Assembly: GCF_036244895.1 (NCBI RefSeq)
Contig: NZ_BQKE01000005.1
Location: 347,991 to 411,990, forward strand
Direction: 5' to 3'
DNA: 64,000 bases
Source: Persicobacter diffluens
Lineage (GTDB): Bacteria; Bacteroidota; Bacteroidia; Cytophagales; Cyclobacteriaceae
Under the pieces are notes generated by a model, which did not search any database, was not told where the DNA came from, and saw only the letters and a program-made list of their open reading frames with translations. Below, piece after piece: positions 17,726-27,369 of the stretch. The first letter of the stretch is position 1. The number at the start of each line of letters is the position of its first letter. Position numbers and translations under genes: made by a program.

Positions 17726-18651
17726 CCCTCTAATTGACGGATAAAGGTCACGGCTAATTGAGGCCATTCTCGCAGGCCTTCAAATTTTTTTCCCAGTCCA
17801 TATCCATGTCCCCCCATTGGAAAAAGATGTAATTCGGTTTTAACTCCTGCGGCTCTGCACGCATTGAAATAAAACATACTGTTTTCACAGGGAACTCCAT
17901 CATCGTCAATTGAATGCACCAAAAAAGAAGGAGGCGTCAGTCGATCCACATGTCGTTCTGCACTAAAACGCCTACGTAAAGAAGGAGAGGAGATATGCTC
18001 TCCTAATAAGGCTTGACGGGAACCCTTGTGTACGAATTCACCCTCAAAGCTGATAACGGGATAGATTAATAAACTGAAATCGGGTCGGCAGGAAAATCGT
18101 TCAACGGGATCCTCATCATTAGCCTTCCCTAAATCATATTGTACACTCACACTTGAAGCCAAATGTCCTCCGGCAGAGAAGCCCATAACGCCAATTTTTT
18201 GTTGATCGATCCCCCATTGTATTGCATTTTTCCTGACCATTCTTATCGCCCGTTGAGCATCCATTAATGCGGACTCATGACGTACCTTACTTTCATGGCT
18301 GGTGGGTAAACGGTATTTCAAAACTATGGCTGCGATACCCTGCTCGTTGAACATTTTGGCTACTTCGGTTCCTTCAAGGTCATAAGCTAAAATCCAATAA
18401 CCACCCCCGGGGCAGATGACCACTGCTTCCCCTGTTGCGATTTCTGGTGTTGGCAAAAATACTTCAATGGTAGGTCGGGTGACATGAGATATTTTTAGAA
18501 TATTATCTGAAAAGTCTTGTTTTTCCTCTCTAATATCATGTAGACTGTTTGGGGGCACACCATCATATAATGGGATGATTTGATGACGATCATTATCCTT
18601 ATTGGCCATGGCAAAAAAAGGGATTAATAAGAAAAAAAGTATTATTTTCAT
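17719..18651 (-). CDS. Exported alpha/beta-hydrolase esterase (acetyl-xylan-esterase-like)
   Basis: The 310-residue protein has a signal peptide (first ~16 residues, MKIILFFLLIPFFAMA) and an alpha/beta-hydrolase fold. The oxyanion region CPGGGYWILA is followed by the nucleophile GFSAGG (Ser about 158), catalytic Asp in HSIDDDGVP (about 245) and His in GGHGYG (about 282). It resembles the BD-FAE/Axe-like carbohydrate esterases that remove acetyl or feruloyl groups. It is the second gene of a two-gene operon with the DUF4380 gene (9-base gap). Its stop codon lies in the end of a repeat, so the last residues (EGI) may differ from relatives. Confidence 0.85.
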   Translation of the reverse strand: MKIILFFLLIPFFAMANKDNDRHQIIPLYDGVPPNSLHDIREEKQDFSDNILKISHVTRPTIEVFLPTPEIATGEAVVICPGGGYWILAYDLEGTEVAKMFNEQGIAAIVLKYRLPTSHESKVRHESALMDAQRAIRMVRKNAIQWGIDQQKIGVMGFSAGGHLASSVSVQYDLGKANDEDPVERFSCRPDFSLLIYPVISFEGEFVHKGSRQALLGEHISSPSLRRRFSAERHVDRLTPPSFLVHSIDDDGVPCENSMFYFNACRAAGVKTELHLFPMGGHGYGLGKKFEGLREWPQLAVTFIRQLEGI

Positions 18652-18660
18652 GATTTAAGA

Positions 18661-19602
18661 TTAGTCCAAATTTTGACTCAAAAGATTTACTTTGCTATAT
18701 ATAAATTCACGAATATTATGCGTACTATCCGGTAAATTTTCCGGGTATTGATAAATATACCAATCCACAGTCCAAATAGATGACTCCTGAGGTTTAACCA
18801 ACTGGTAAGCACCATGCTGTTCAAATTCGATGAAATCCAACTCCGGATTAACAAATAGCTCTACCTCTCCTTGCTCAGGTGCGATTTCTTCCAGGGGAGT
18901 GTTGCCAAAATGTTTAATAAGTAGTATTCCTTCATTTAAATACGCAGCCCAACCCTCGCGCGCATCTGCCAGTAATTTAGTTTTTTCAGTATATGGTATG
19001 CTTTTATTTGTTGTTTGGATCGGGATATCAAAACAGTATTCTTTTTCATTTATTAATTTAGCTGTGGCATCTCCATGGGTAAAAAATAAAGTCCCCGGAA
19101 GTTTTCCATAAGCCGACTGCTCAAAAGGTTTTCCTGCGGGGAATATTAATCTTCCCCCCTTAAATAACCTTGTGACTTCCCAATGTCCAAATTGCTTATG
19201 CTGTTGACCAATATTGGTAGCGGTATAAATAAACCGAATTTTATGATCATTGATGATTTGAATTTGCTTATGGAGTTTTAAATCACTTCCCTGAACTGGA
19301 ACGCTGTGCATTGAAACCTTATCTTCTCCAATTGCGACCCTGTAGGGGTTTTTGTCGATACATGCTGGTGGAGGCCAATGCCAGTCACGTTGAGGACTTG
19401 GCCACCAAATAGATCCATAATACTCTTCGTGCTCCTTAGAGGAAAATAATAATGGCCGGTCTTTAAAAAATATTTGGTTTACCCGTCCGCCGAAATTGCC
19501 GTCAATTTCGATTCGAATTGTGCCTGATTCAATCACCCTTTTCTTTATGTTATTATTAAAAAATGGAATAATTCCCCACAAAACTAAGAAATATAACATC
19601 AC
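18661..19602 (-). CDS. DUF4380-like protein, exported or membrane-anchored
   Basis: The 313-residue protein has a hydrophobic N-terminus (MMLYFLVLWGIIPFF) and a beta-sandwich-like body containing RIEIDGNFGGRVNQIFFKDR, WWPSPQRDWHWPPP and HWEVTRLF. These match the DUF4380 family, whose galactose-mutarotase-like fold often accompanies glycoside hydrolases. The reaction is unknown. The esterase follows in the same operon. An aldose-epimerase-like or carbohydrate-binding role fits the fold. Confidence 0.65.
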   Translation of the reverse strand: MMLYFLVLWGIIPFFNNNIKKRVIESGTIRIEIDGNFGGRVNQIFFKDRPLLFSSKEHEEYYGSIWWPSPQRDWHWPPPACIDKNPYRVAIGEDKVSMHSVPVQGSDLKLHKQIQIINDHKIRFIYTATNIGQQHKQFGHWEVTRLFKGGRLIFPAGKPFEQSAYGKLPGTLFFTHGDATAKLINEKEYCFDIPIQTTNKSIPYTEKTKLLADAREGWAAYLNEGILLIKHFGNTPLEEIAPEQGEVELFVNPELDFIEFEQHGAYQLVKPQESSIWTVDWYIYQYPENLPDSTHNIREFIYSKVNLLSQNLD

Positions 19603-19904
19603 CTTCTTTGTTGAATATAAATTTTACTTTTGGGGAAGATCTAAACTTTTCCATTATTCTAAAAAGGGAAGAATAAGTGCACACCTATTGAGGTGATATG
19701 TCCCCTTTTTCAGGTAGAAGTGCTGGTAAGAGATTTGGTGATTACATAATAGGGCAATAATTGCCCGAAAACTTCGGGAATCATGCTATTCTTCGCCTGC
19801 AGTGCCATTATTACAATTTATTTATCGCAGCTGGTTTATTTGTGCCATTATTTAAATTCTTTCTCCACGTTTGAGCTTGGATAAAATTCTTCTTTTGTTA
19901 GCAC
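19603..19904. other. Upstream region of the DUF4380-esterase operon
   Basis: This non-coding DNA holds the probable promoter of the leftward operon and some short palindromes, such as ATAGGGCAATAATTGCCCGA at 19748-19767. No gene is seen. Confidence 0.4.
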
Positions 19905-20004
19905 ATGTTTAAAGGTGGATCATCCGTCTGTGAATTCGAATTCCAGAAAATTACTTGATTATTGCTTGATGCAATAATCAAATTTTCATTCTGAATTCTG
20001 ACTG
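19905..20004 (+). repeat. R1 interspersed repeat, partial copy F
   Basis: ATGTTTAAAGG and GGATCATCCGTCTGTGAATT align to the R1 start; the second half is diverged. It abuts an R2 copy directly. Confidence 0.55.
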
Positions 20005-20227
20005 TTAAACCCGGAATATTCATGCTTGAATTCTCATTTAGCTGTAAGGCGGAAAAAATGAAGGAATAGTTTCCTATTTCGAGTTTTTTCAACGAAACAG
20101 ATGAATGAGGAGAAAGCAAGCTTGTCTTAATTTGGGCGATTAAATGTCAAAGGAATATGTTTTAATACACTGAAAATAAATTATTTGCGATTAGTGAATA
20201 AATTTAGCGGTGAATCATTCGGGTTAA
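20005..20227 (+). repeat. R2 interspersed repeat (MITE-like), copy 3
   Basis: The copy is complete, from TTAAACCCGGAATATTCATG to GGTGAATCATTCGGGTTAAC; the ends are inverted relatives. Its centre TATTTCGAGTTTTTTCAACG matches copies 2 and 4. It ends only 31 bases before the GH3 start codon and may carry that gene's promoter. Confidence 0.8.
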
Positions 20228-20257
20228 CATGCGCTTAGTAAATACAGGATATTTTTT

Positions 20258-22540
20258 ATGGATACTCATTACAAAATCAATCTCTCGATTGTACTTTTTA
20301 TTTTTTGCAGCATGACCGCTTTTGCGCAGCCTGCAATGAATGACCAGCAAATCGAGCAGAAAGTAGACGCCTTGCTGAAGAAAATGACCCTCAAGGAAAA
20401 AATAGGGCAGCTCAATCAGTTAAAGGGAAATTATTCAACGGACATTTACGAACAGAATATTGATCTGAACGAAGCGATCAAAAGAGGTGAAGTGGGCGCA
20501 TTGACTCCTTATACCAATTTGGATCAAATGAAGAAATGGCAGCAATTGGCTGTAGACAGTTCTCGCCTTGGAATCCCGATGCTTTACGGAGCAGATGTGA
20601 TCCATGGTTACCGCACGATCTTCCCGGCACCGATTGGGCAGGCCTCTTCATGGGATATGGAAAAAATACAAAATGCTGAGCGCATTGCTGCCGTTGAGGC
20701 AACGGCGGCCGGCTTGATGTGGAACTTCACTCCGATGTTGGATATTGCCCGTGACCCTCGATGGGGTCGTGTGATGGAAGGTGGGGGAGAAGACCCCTAT
20801 TTGGTATCGCAGATTGCCCGTGCTCGTGTGCGTGGTATTCAGGGCGATGACCTTTCAAAACCGAACACCATGATGGCTACAGCCAAGCACTTTGCAGCTT
20901 ATGGCCGTGCCGAAGGTGGGCAGGAGTATAACTCTACAGAGGTTTCAGAGCGCACGCTAAGAGAAATCTACTTGCCTCCATTTAAGGCGGCTCAGGAAGA
21001 GGGCATCGCTTGTATGATGAATGGTTTCAATGCAATCAACGGTATTCCAGCGACAGCGAATGAGTTTTTGTTGAAGCAAGTGTTGAGAAAAGAATGGCAA
21101 TTCAAAGGCTTCATGGTATCGGATGCTAACTCGATTTATGAGTTGATCCCTCATGGTTATGCGGCCGACAAAAAAGAAGCTGCTTACAAAGCCTTTACTG
21201 CTGGTTCGGACACCGACCTTTGGGCCAATGTATATATGGAATATTTGCCAGAATTGGTAGAAGAAGGATACATTGATGAAAAAGACGTTGATGCTTCAGT
21301 AAGAAAGATCTTGACCTATAAATATAAAATGGGATTGTTCGATCATCCTTATCAGTATTTCAACAAAAAAAGATTTAAAAAAGAAATATTTACCAAAGCA
21401 CATCAACAGGCTTCTTTAGAATTGGCGGAAGAGTCAATGGTATTGTTGAAGAATGAAAATCATACGCTTCCAATCACTAAAAAAACAAAGAAAATCGCTT
21501 TGATGGGGCCATTGGTAAATTCAAGAGAGTTCAAGGATTTGATTGGTAACTGGACTGGATTTTCTAAACCAGAAGATGCCATTATGCTTGATCAGGGATT
21601 CAACGATGTGAAAGCCAAAGATCAGGAAATTATTTTTAGCCAAGCATGTGAAGCGTGGGGCAACTGTCCTGATGCTTTGATGGATGAGGCGGTAGAAATC
21701 GCTAAAAAATCAGATTTTATTGTTTTGGCATTGGGTGAGCAAGGCTACAACTCTGGGGAGTGTGGCTCTCGCGCTGACATCACTTTGCCAGGTAATCAAG
21801 AAGAATTGATCGAAAGAATCGCTGCATTGAACAAGCCTTTCGCGGTGTTGGTAATGGCGGGGCGTCCATTGGTATTGACTTCTGTTATTGACAAAATCCC
21901 TGCTGTGCTTTACTGTTGGCAACCAGGCACCATGGCAGGTGAGGCAATCGCTAATTTGGTTTTCGGTAAAAAATCACCAAGTGCGAAATTGCCAATGACT
22001 TTGCCATATGCTTTGGGTCAGGTGCCGATTTACTATAACAAGTTGAGCTCTGGTCGTCCAAAATTGGATCCCACCGACAAACGATGGGGTTTGAATTCTT
22101 GGTCGGATGTACCGAATGAGCCATTGTTCGCTTTTGGTCATGGATTGACTTACTCTGAATTTGAGTACGGTCCATTGAAAGTAAACAAAACCACTTTCGG
22201 ACCAGACGATACTTTGGAGGTAAGCTGCACGGTGAAAAATACCGGTAACTATGATACCGACGAGATCACTCAGCTTTATATCAGAGACATTGCTGCTTCA
22301 GTAGCAAGACCGGTTAAAGAATTGAAAGGATTCCAGCGTTTCTCTTTGAAAAAAGGCGAGCAGAAGGAAGTTAAATTCACTTTGACGCTTGATGACCTTA
22401 AATACTGGAATGACAAAATGAACTTTGATGTTGAAGACGGAACCTTCAAGATCATGGTCGGCCCAGCTTCAGATAACGTGCAAGAGGTTACTGTTGAGCT
22501 AAAAGGCTATAAGTCATCCTTTAGCAAAAATGTACAATAA
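20258..22540 (+). CDS. bglX: GH3 beta-glucosidase (BglX-like), exported
   Basis: The 760-residue family 3 glycoside hydrolase releases glucose from beta-linked oligosaccharides. A signal peptide ending at about FAQ (residue 24) sends it to the periplasm. The (alpha/beta)8 domain includes KHFAAYGRAEGGQEYNSTE, typical of BglX, and the nucleophile Asp in GFMVSDANSI (about 289). The alpha/beta sandwich and C-terminal FnIII-like domain (about 660-755) are complete. Length matches intact BglX proteins. It precedes a cellobiose phosphorylase gene, with which it would process cello- or other beta-gluco-oligosaccharides. The start ATG follows an R2 repeat. Confidence 0.93.
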   Translation: MDTHYKINLSIVLFIFCSMTAFAQPAMNDQQIEQKVDALLKKMTLKEKIGQLNQLKGNYSTDIYEQNIDLNEAIKRGEVGALTPYTNLDQMKKWQQLAVDSSRLGIPMLYGADVIHGYRTIFPAPIGQASSWDMEKIQNAERIAAVEATAAGLMWNFTPMLDIARDPRWGRVMEGGGEDPYLVSQIARARVRGIQGDDLSKPNTMMATAKHFAAYGRAEGGQEYNSTEVSERTLREIYLPPFKAAQEEGIACMMNGFNAINGIPATANEFLLKQVLRKEWQFKGFMVSDANSIYELIPHGYAADKKEAAYKAFTAGSDTDLWANVYMEYLPELVEEGYIDEKDVDASVRKILTYKYKMGLFDHPYQYFNKKRFKKEIFTKAHQQASLELAEESMVLLKNENHTLPITKKTKKIALMGPLVNSREFKDLIGNWTGFSKPEDAIMLDQGFNDVKAKDQEIIFSQACEAWGNCPDALMDEAVEIAKKSDFIVLALGEQGYNSGECGSRADITLPGNQEELIERIAALNKPFAVLVMAGRPLVLTSVIDKIPAVLYCWQPGTMAGEAIANLVFGKKSPSAKLPMTLPYALGQVPIYYNKLSSGRPKLDPTDKRWGLNSWSDVPNEPLFAFGHGLTYSEFEYGPLKVNKTTFGPDDTLEVSCTVKNTGNYDTDEITQLYIRDIAASVARPVKELKGFQRFSLKKGEQKEVKFTLTLDDLKYWNDKMNFDVEDGTFKIMVGPASDNVQEVTVELKGYKSSFSKNVQ

Positions 22541-22558
22541 TAGGTTGAGGGAAATGGT

Positions 22559-22600
22559 GGCTGTTTTTGAGAAATGAACAGTCATCTTTCTTTTTTTTAT
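22559..22600 (+). terminator. Terminator after the GH3 gene
   Basis: GGCTGTT pairs with AACAGTC around an 11-base loop, followed by ATCTTTCTTTTTTTT. It lies 18 bases after the stop codon. Confidence 0.65.
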
Positions 22601-22609
22601 ATAATACTT

Positions 22610-22630
22610 TTACCTATAAAATATAGGTAA
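22610..22630. promoter_or_regulatory. Perfect 9-bp inverted repeat between GH3 and GH94
   Basis: TTACCTATA, a 3-base AAA spacer, then TATAGGTAA. It could be an operator for the GH94 gene or a weak hairpin; no bound protein can be named. Confidence 0.35.
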
Positions 22631-22838
22631 GCACCAAACAAAAAAAGGAAAGGGGATTGACCTGACTACAGGTTGCACAGATATTTTTGATCAGATCTAT
22701 CCTGTTGTTGGTCACAAATTAATATGGCAATAAATAATCATGGTAAACCTTTAAATTAAGGAAATCATGGCCTTTAACTCCTCTCCAATATTCTTGTTTA
22801 GCGCTTATGTAATCATTTTCATCCCTTTACAAATAGTT

Positions 22839-25232
22839 ATGAGATTCGGATTTTTTGATGATGAGAATAAAGAGTATGTGATTACAAATCCCGAAACTCC
22901 TCGATCGTGGACCAATTATTTGGGTTCAACAGATTTTGGGTCGGTTATCACCAACCATGCGGGCGGTTACAGTTTTTTCAGGTCTGCGGCACAAGGCCGT
23001 TTTACACGATTGAGATTTAATTCCATTCCGATGGATCAGCCGGGTAGATATATTTACTTGCACGATCACGAAAACAAAGACTTTTGGTCAAACAGTTGGC
23101 AGCCAGTAGGCAAACCAGTGGATCAGTTCAAAAGTGTTTGTCGTCACGGCACGGGATATACCAAAATCTCTGCTGAATATTCAGGCATCAATAGTGAGGT
23201 TATTTATTTTGTTCCTGAAGGGAAGCATTATGAGTGTTGGATTGTAAAAGTGAAAAATGACAGCGATCGTTTCCGCAAGATGTCATTGTTCACCTATGTG
23301 GAGTATGCTGGTAACTGGAATGCGCAAGACGACCAGGTAAACTTGCAGTACACCCAATATACGGTCAAGATGACCGCCAAAGGCAATTTGATTGATCACG
23401 GAACGAACGTAAACCTACCTTCGCTTCCTGAAAATTTCGAAGAGAAAGATCAGGGAAGACATACCTTTATGGGGGTTGCTGGTGCTTTGGTGAAAGGTTT
23501 TGATACCGACCGTGAGGCATTTATTGGACCATACCGCACTTACGCTAACCCATTGGTGGTAGAGCGTGGCGAATGTGGAAATACTGAGGCAGCTGGTGAT
23601 AATGGCTGTGGTGTATTCCAGGTTCCGGTAGCGTTGCAGCCTGGCGAAGAGAAAGAATTTGTGGTATTGATGGGTGTGGGATCAGCAGAAAAAGAAGGAG
23701 CTGAGGCCGTTGCCACTTTCGATACTGTTGAGAAAGCTAAAGTCGCTTTTGAAGAAGTGAAAAACAACTGGCACCGCAAAATTGAAAGCCTTTGGGTAAA
23801 AACACCTGACGCTTCTTTTGATAGCATGATCAATACCTGGAGCCCTTATAACTGTTTGATCACTTATTTCTGGTCGCGTGCCGCATCGTTGATTTATAAT
23901 GGTGAGCGTGACGGCTTGGGCTACCGTGATTCTGTTCAGGATGTGATGGGTACCGCCGCTTTGATTCCATCAGAAGTTCGTGAGCGCTTGATTTTGATGC
24001 TTTCGGGTCAGGTAGCCAACGGTGGAGCGATTCCAGTAGTGAAGCCTTACGCACATTTCCCTGGTCAAATGTCGGCGCCAAAAGCAGAAGAATACCGTTC
24101 GGATGATGCGATGTGGTTGTTCAATGCCGTGCCATTGTATGTTCGTGAAACGGGTGATGTTGATTTCTATCAATTGGACATTCCTTTTGCAGACCAAGGA
24201 TCAGCGACTGTTTTTGGGCACTTGAGAAGAGCGATTGAGTTCAACCTGGATCGTTTGGGTGCGCATGGCTTACCATGTGGTTTGTTGGCAGACTGGAATG
24301 ACTGTTTGGAATTGGGGCAAAAAGGAGAGACCGTTTTCGTTGCTTTCCAATTGCGTTATGCTTTGAAAGTATATGGCGAAATCGCTCAAATGCTGAAGCA
24401 AGAAGCAGAACAAACATGGGCAGCGGAGCAATTGGCTGTTATTGATAAAAATATTGAAGATCACGCCTGGGACGGCGAGTGGTTCTTGCGTGCTTTCCGT
24501 GATGACGGTATGAAGTTCGGAACCAACGAAGCCGAAGAAGGAAAAATCTTCTTGAACCCACAGGCATGGTCGGTGATCAGTGAGTACGCTCAAGAAACAC
24601 GCGCCGAGCAGGTATTGGTTGCTGTAAGAAAGCAGTTGGCAACGGACCACGGAATCATGGTTTGTACACCTCCTTTCGTTAAGACCGATTACCGCGTGGT
24701 TCGTGCGACTTTGATGAACCCTGGAATGAAAGAAAATGCAGGTATTTTCAATCATACCCAAGGTTGGGGAATCATGGCTGAAGCGATGGTAGGCAATGGC
24801 GATCAGGCTTATGAATATTTCAAAGCGACCAGTCCTGCTTCTTACAATGATCAGGCAGAGATCCGTCAGATTGAGCCTTATGTGGTTTGTCAATCAACAC
24901 ACTCCAAACACAGCCCTCGATTCGGTGCTTCACGTGTGCCGTGGCTTTCGGGTGCAGCTACTTGGTTGTACTTCTCAGCTACCCAACACATCTTGGGTGT
25001 TCGCCCTCAGTTGGAAGGACTGGAAGTGAATCCTTGTATTCCGTCAAGCTGGGATGGTTTCGAGTGTAGCCGTTTGTTCAGAGATAAAAAGATCAATATC
25101 AAGGTGCAAAATCCTAATAGAAATTGCAGTGGTGTAAGCCATATCGTCATTGGCGATCAACGCATCGAGGGAAGCCTGATTCCTAACGAATTGTTGGTTG
25201 ATCAGATGGAAATATTGGTGGTGATGAAATAA
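22839..25232 (+). CDS. GH94 cellobiose phosphorylase (cytoplasmic)
   Basis: The 797-residue family 94 enzyme cleaves cellobiose or a related beta-glucoside with phosphate, giving glucose 1-phosphate and a free sugar and so saving ATP. The start is set at 22839 because cellobiose phosphorylases begin with MRFGFFDDENKEYVIT; an upstream in-frame ATG (22767) adds 24 hydrophobic residues and lies in a repeat-like leader. Signature blocks are FNSIPMDQPGRYIYL, SVQDVMG, and LLADWNDCLELG with the catalytic Asp (about 485). There is no signal peptide. The enzyme works inside the cell, after uptake, next to the GH3 enzyme. Other beta-glucobiose specificities (laminaribiose) cannot be excluded. Confidence 0.92.
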   Translation: MRFGFFDDENKEYVITNPETPRSWTNYLGSTDFGSVITNHAGGYSFFRSAAQGRFTRLRFNSIPMDQPGRYIYLHDHENKDFWSNSWQPVGKPVDQFKSVCRHGTGYTKISAEYSGINSEVIYFVPEGKHYECWIVKVKNDSDRFRKMSLFTYVEYAGNWNAQDDQVNLQYTQYTVKMTAKGNLIDHGTNVNLPSLPENFEEKDQGRHTFMGVAGALVKGFDTDREAFIGPYRTYANPLVVERGECGNTEAAGDNGCGVFQVPVALQPGEEKEFVVLMGVGSAEKEGAEAVATFDTVEKAKVAFEEVKNNWHRKIESLWVKTPDASFDSMINTWSPYNCLITYFWSRAASLIYNGERDGLGYRDSVQDVMGTAALIPSEVRERLILMLSGQVANGGAIPVVKPYAHFPGQMSAPKAEEYRSDDAMWLFNAVPLYVRETGDVDFYQLDIPFADQGSATVFGHLRRAIEFNLDRLGAHGLPCGLLADWNDCLELGQKGETVFVAFQLRYALKVYGEIAQMLKQEAEQTWAAEQLAVIDKNIEDHAWDGEWFLRAFRDDGMKFGTNEAEEGKIFLNPQAWSVISEYAQETRAEQVLVAVRKQLATDHGIMVCTPPFVKTDYRVVRATLMNPGMKENAGIFNHTQGWGIMAEAMVGNGDQAYEYFKATSPASYNDQAEIRQIEPYVVCQSTHSKHSPRFGASRVPWLSGAATWLYFSATQHILGVRPQLEGLEVNPCIPSSWDGFECSRLFRDKKINIKVQNPNRNCSGVSHIVIGDQRIEGSLIPNELLVDQMEILVVMK

Positions 25233-25244
25233 TTTTTATAAAAT

Positions 25245-25282
25245 ACTGGTTTAAGCGGATCGCTTTAATCAGTGTTTTATTT
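25245..25282 (+). terminator. Terminator after the GH94 gene
   Basis: ACTGGTTTAAGCG and CGCTTTAATCAGT form a 13-bp stem with one mismatch and one G-T pair around a GAT loop, followed by GTTTTATTT. Confidence 0.7.
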
Positions 25283-25386
25283 CAATACTTATTTACATCG
25301 GATTAAAATTCGAAGCTTTTGCAAAATGTACTTTCGGCTCATAAGTTCTGAAAGGCACGCTTGAAGATTTCCTGTTTTTTTGTGAT

Positions 25387-25548
25387 TTAAGGACGATTTT
25401 TCCTCACCGTATCGGCCAAATTCTGCTGGCTCATTTGAAATTCCTTCCTACGCTTTTTAATAATTACCCTGGAATAACAAGAATAGGCTTGTTCTTGAAA
25501 CTCCTTTAGGCTGTCCGCGCCTAATTTACCCCTTATAAATTTATTCAA
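25387..25548 (-). pseudogene. Fragment of a HigA-like XRE antitoxin
   Basis: On the minus strand 53 codons read NKFIRGKLGADSLKEFQEQ, then AYSCYSRVIIKKRRKEFQMSQQNLADTVRKNRP and a stop. This matches the start of antitoxins of the HigA/XRE type found in Bacteroidota (a G..G-x-EREQFRxEAYxYY lead followed by LIKKRRKExxMSQQxLA, the first helices of the HTH). The protein ends just where recognition helix 3 should follow, so the DNA-binding domain is incomplete. No toxin gene is recognised beside it. It is a decayed remnant of a toxin-antitoxin module. Confidence 0.55.
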
Positions 25549-25948
25549 TTAGAGTAGCAAGAATGATGTAGTATAGTTTTACAATACCAAAGTCCTTGGA
25601 TAAGAATAAATTATACCTCGATATTTTATAGGATTAAATAGGTGAAAGGAGACACGTTTTGATTGGTAGGTGGTATACTTTTCGTTGGTGGTGAACACTA
25701 CCATGGCTGATTGTTGGAGTTGCTACATTAGGATTGTTGAATGATTATATATAATTTGAAAGTCATGCTTAGCTACGGTATAGGGTGACTATGCGTAATA
25801 ATATATTGTTGTTAATTACTTGGGGCTGTCCGTGAGGCGATCATTTTAATTGGTTACCTATACCCGGATGATAGTCTCAAACCAAAAGACCGAGTATTAC
25901 AAGGTATCTTAACCAATTCAAAAATTTCAACTTAAAAGGGAGATTCAA
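25549..25948. other. Intergenic region before the thioredoxin-like gene
   Basis: There is no intact gene. A 35-codon frame at about 25828-25935 (EAIILIGYLYPDDSLKPKD) looks protein-like and may be another gene remnant. AAAAGGGAG at 25934-25942 is the probable ribosome-binding site of the next gene. Confidence 0.4.
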
Positions 25949-25960
25949 TTGAACGAACAA

Positions 25961-27082
25961 ATGAAAAAAAGTATTCTTCTATTAATCATATTAATTTTAG
26001 TAAAAATTACCGCCCAGGCGCAAACCGAAAAACAGTTTAAATTTGAAATTGATGGCACTATAAAAGCTGACTCAGGAAAGATAACTCTAATGTTCGAAAG
26101 TGACTACAATGAAAATAAACTGGGTAAACTCGTTACAACAGTAAAAAATAACAAATTCTCGTTTTCTGGATTCCTATCAGAACCACAGGGAGTAACTATT
26201 TATTCTGATGGTGGATATAGATCAGCACCGTTTGTTATAGAAAATGGCGTGCAAACAGTTGCTATTAATAAAGATGAGCGTGATAAGGTACCTGATGTAT
26301 CCAATAGTATAATGCAAAAGGAGTATCCACTTTATTTAGCCTTTTTTAAACAGCACAAGAGGAAGAGGGATACACACGACCAAAAATATAATAAAATATA
26401 TAGGGACAATAATTACATTCTTCCTGAAGATATTAGATTTAAAATGGAAAAAGAGCTTGATATTCTACATAAAGAACATGATAAGTTACTGTTAAGCTAT
26501 ACTGAAAAAAATCCAAAGTCAGAAATCGCTTTTTGGAGGCTTGTTAGTTTAATGGGTTGGGGGTATGAACCCATATTTGATTCTATTTACGATGCCTTTT
26601 CTGATAACCTAAAGAATGGGGATGCAGGAAGAGTTCTTAAATCGAAATTATTGGAGGGGAAACAGCTTTCCGTAGGAAAACACTTTCCATTAATCCAATG
26701 TGTCAATAAAAATAATGAACCATTTGCTTTAGATTTATTTACAGACAATACATTCACATTAGTTGATTTTTGGTATAGTGGATGTGGCCCTTGTAGAGCT
26801 CAATTCGAGAAGCTAAAAGATTTACATAGTCAGTTTAACACAAAGGGATTTGAAATAGTTGCTATTTCAATAGATAAAGAAAGGGATAAGCAGAAGTGGG
26901 AAAATGTAATTGAAACTGAAAAGCTTATTTGGAAGCAGTATTGGGATATGAATGGTGAAGAGTCAAAGAGATTATCTGTCAGAGCTTTCCCAACAAATTT
27001 TTTGATTGATAAAGATGGTAAAATAATTGCTAAAAATATCCCGCTGGGAGAACTAAATTTGCTTTTAAATGAAAAATTATAA
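25961..27082 (+). CDS. TlpA/ResA-like thioredoxin-fold protein with DUF4369-type N-terminus
   Basis: The 373-residue exported protein begins with a signal peptide MKKSILLLIILILVKITAQAQ. An N-terminal beta-rich domain (about 25-105, FEIDGTIKADSGKITLMFE) fits DUF4369. A helical linker leads to a thioredoxin domain (about 240-373) with the redox motif YSGCGPCRAQF (Cys 275 and 278) and the cis-Pro loop AFPTNFLIDKDG. Such proteins act as periplasmic thiol-disulfide reductases. A TTG at 25949, six bases from the GGGAG site, would add four residues and is a possible true start. The gene stands alone between two glycan operons; its AT-rich composition differs from its neighbours. Confidence 0.82.
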   Translation: MKKSILLLIILILVKITAQAQTEKQFKFEIDGTIKADSGKITLMFESDYNENKLGKLVTTVKNNKFSFSGFLSEPQGVTIYSDGGYRSAPFVIENGVQTVAINKDERDKVPDVSNSIMQKEYPLYLAFFKQHKRKRDTHDQKYNKIYRDNNYILPEDIRFKMEKELDILHKEHDKLLLSYTEKNPKSEIAFWRLVSLMGWGYEPIFDSIYDAFSDNLKNGDAGRVLKSKLLEGKQLSVGKHFPLIQCVNKNNEPFALDLFTDNTFTLVDFWYSGCGPCRAQFEKLKDLHSQFNTKGFEIVAISIDKERDKQKWENVIETEKLIWKQYWDMNGEESKRLSVRAFPTNFLIDKDGKIIAKNIPLGELNLLLNEKL

Positions 27083-27300
27083 ATGGTATTGGCGATAGTT
27101 GGGTATTGTACAATGGAATATTTTTTTCGCTGTATGGGCTGACCACATGCTATTAAGTGAAAGATTTTCAATGGTACTAAACCCTGAAATTTTAAATACC
27201 TGTATAGGGTTTATTCTTAACGACTTACATACCATCAGCAATGTGTTAGATGTTAAAAATAATATCTCTATGGGATAACAATACAAGTTTATTTGATGGC
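27083..27300. other. Convergent gap between thioredoxin and GH88 genes
   Basis: No gene or clear repeat is seen in this AT-rich stretch. Confidence 0.4.
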
Positions 27301-27301
27301 A

Positions 27302-27336
27302 AAAAAATGCCTCAGATTTCACATAAATCTGAGGCA
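27302..27336 (-). terminator. Terminator of the GH88 gene
   Basis: On the minus strand TGCCTCAGATTT and AAATCTGAGGCA form a perfect 12-bp stem, followed by TTTTTTT. It lies 35 bases after the GH88 stop codon. Confidence 0.85.
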
Positions 27337-27369
27337 ACCAACATTTAAAATTCAAATTATACCTACAAT

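Noticed and set aside
19898..20119. 73-codon minus-strand frame upstream of GH3
   Set aside because: It covers R1 and R2 repeat DNA and is not conserved between copies.
22767..22838. Upstream start of the GH94 gene giving a hydrophobic leader
   Set aside because: The family begins at MRFGFFDDEN; the leader lies in a repeat-like stretch shared with 31235-31350, and GH94 enzymes are cytoplasmic.
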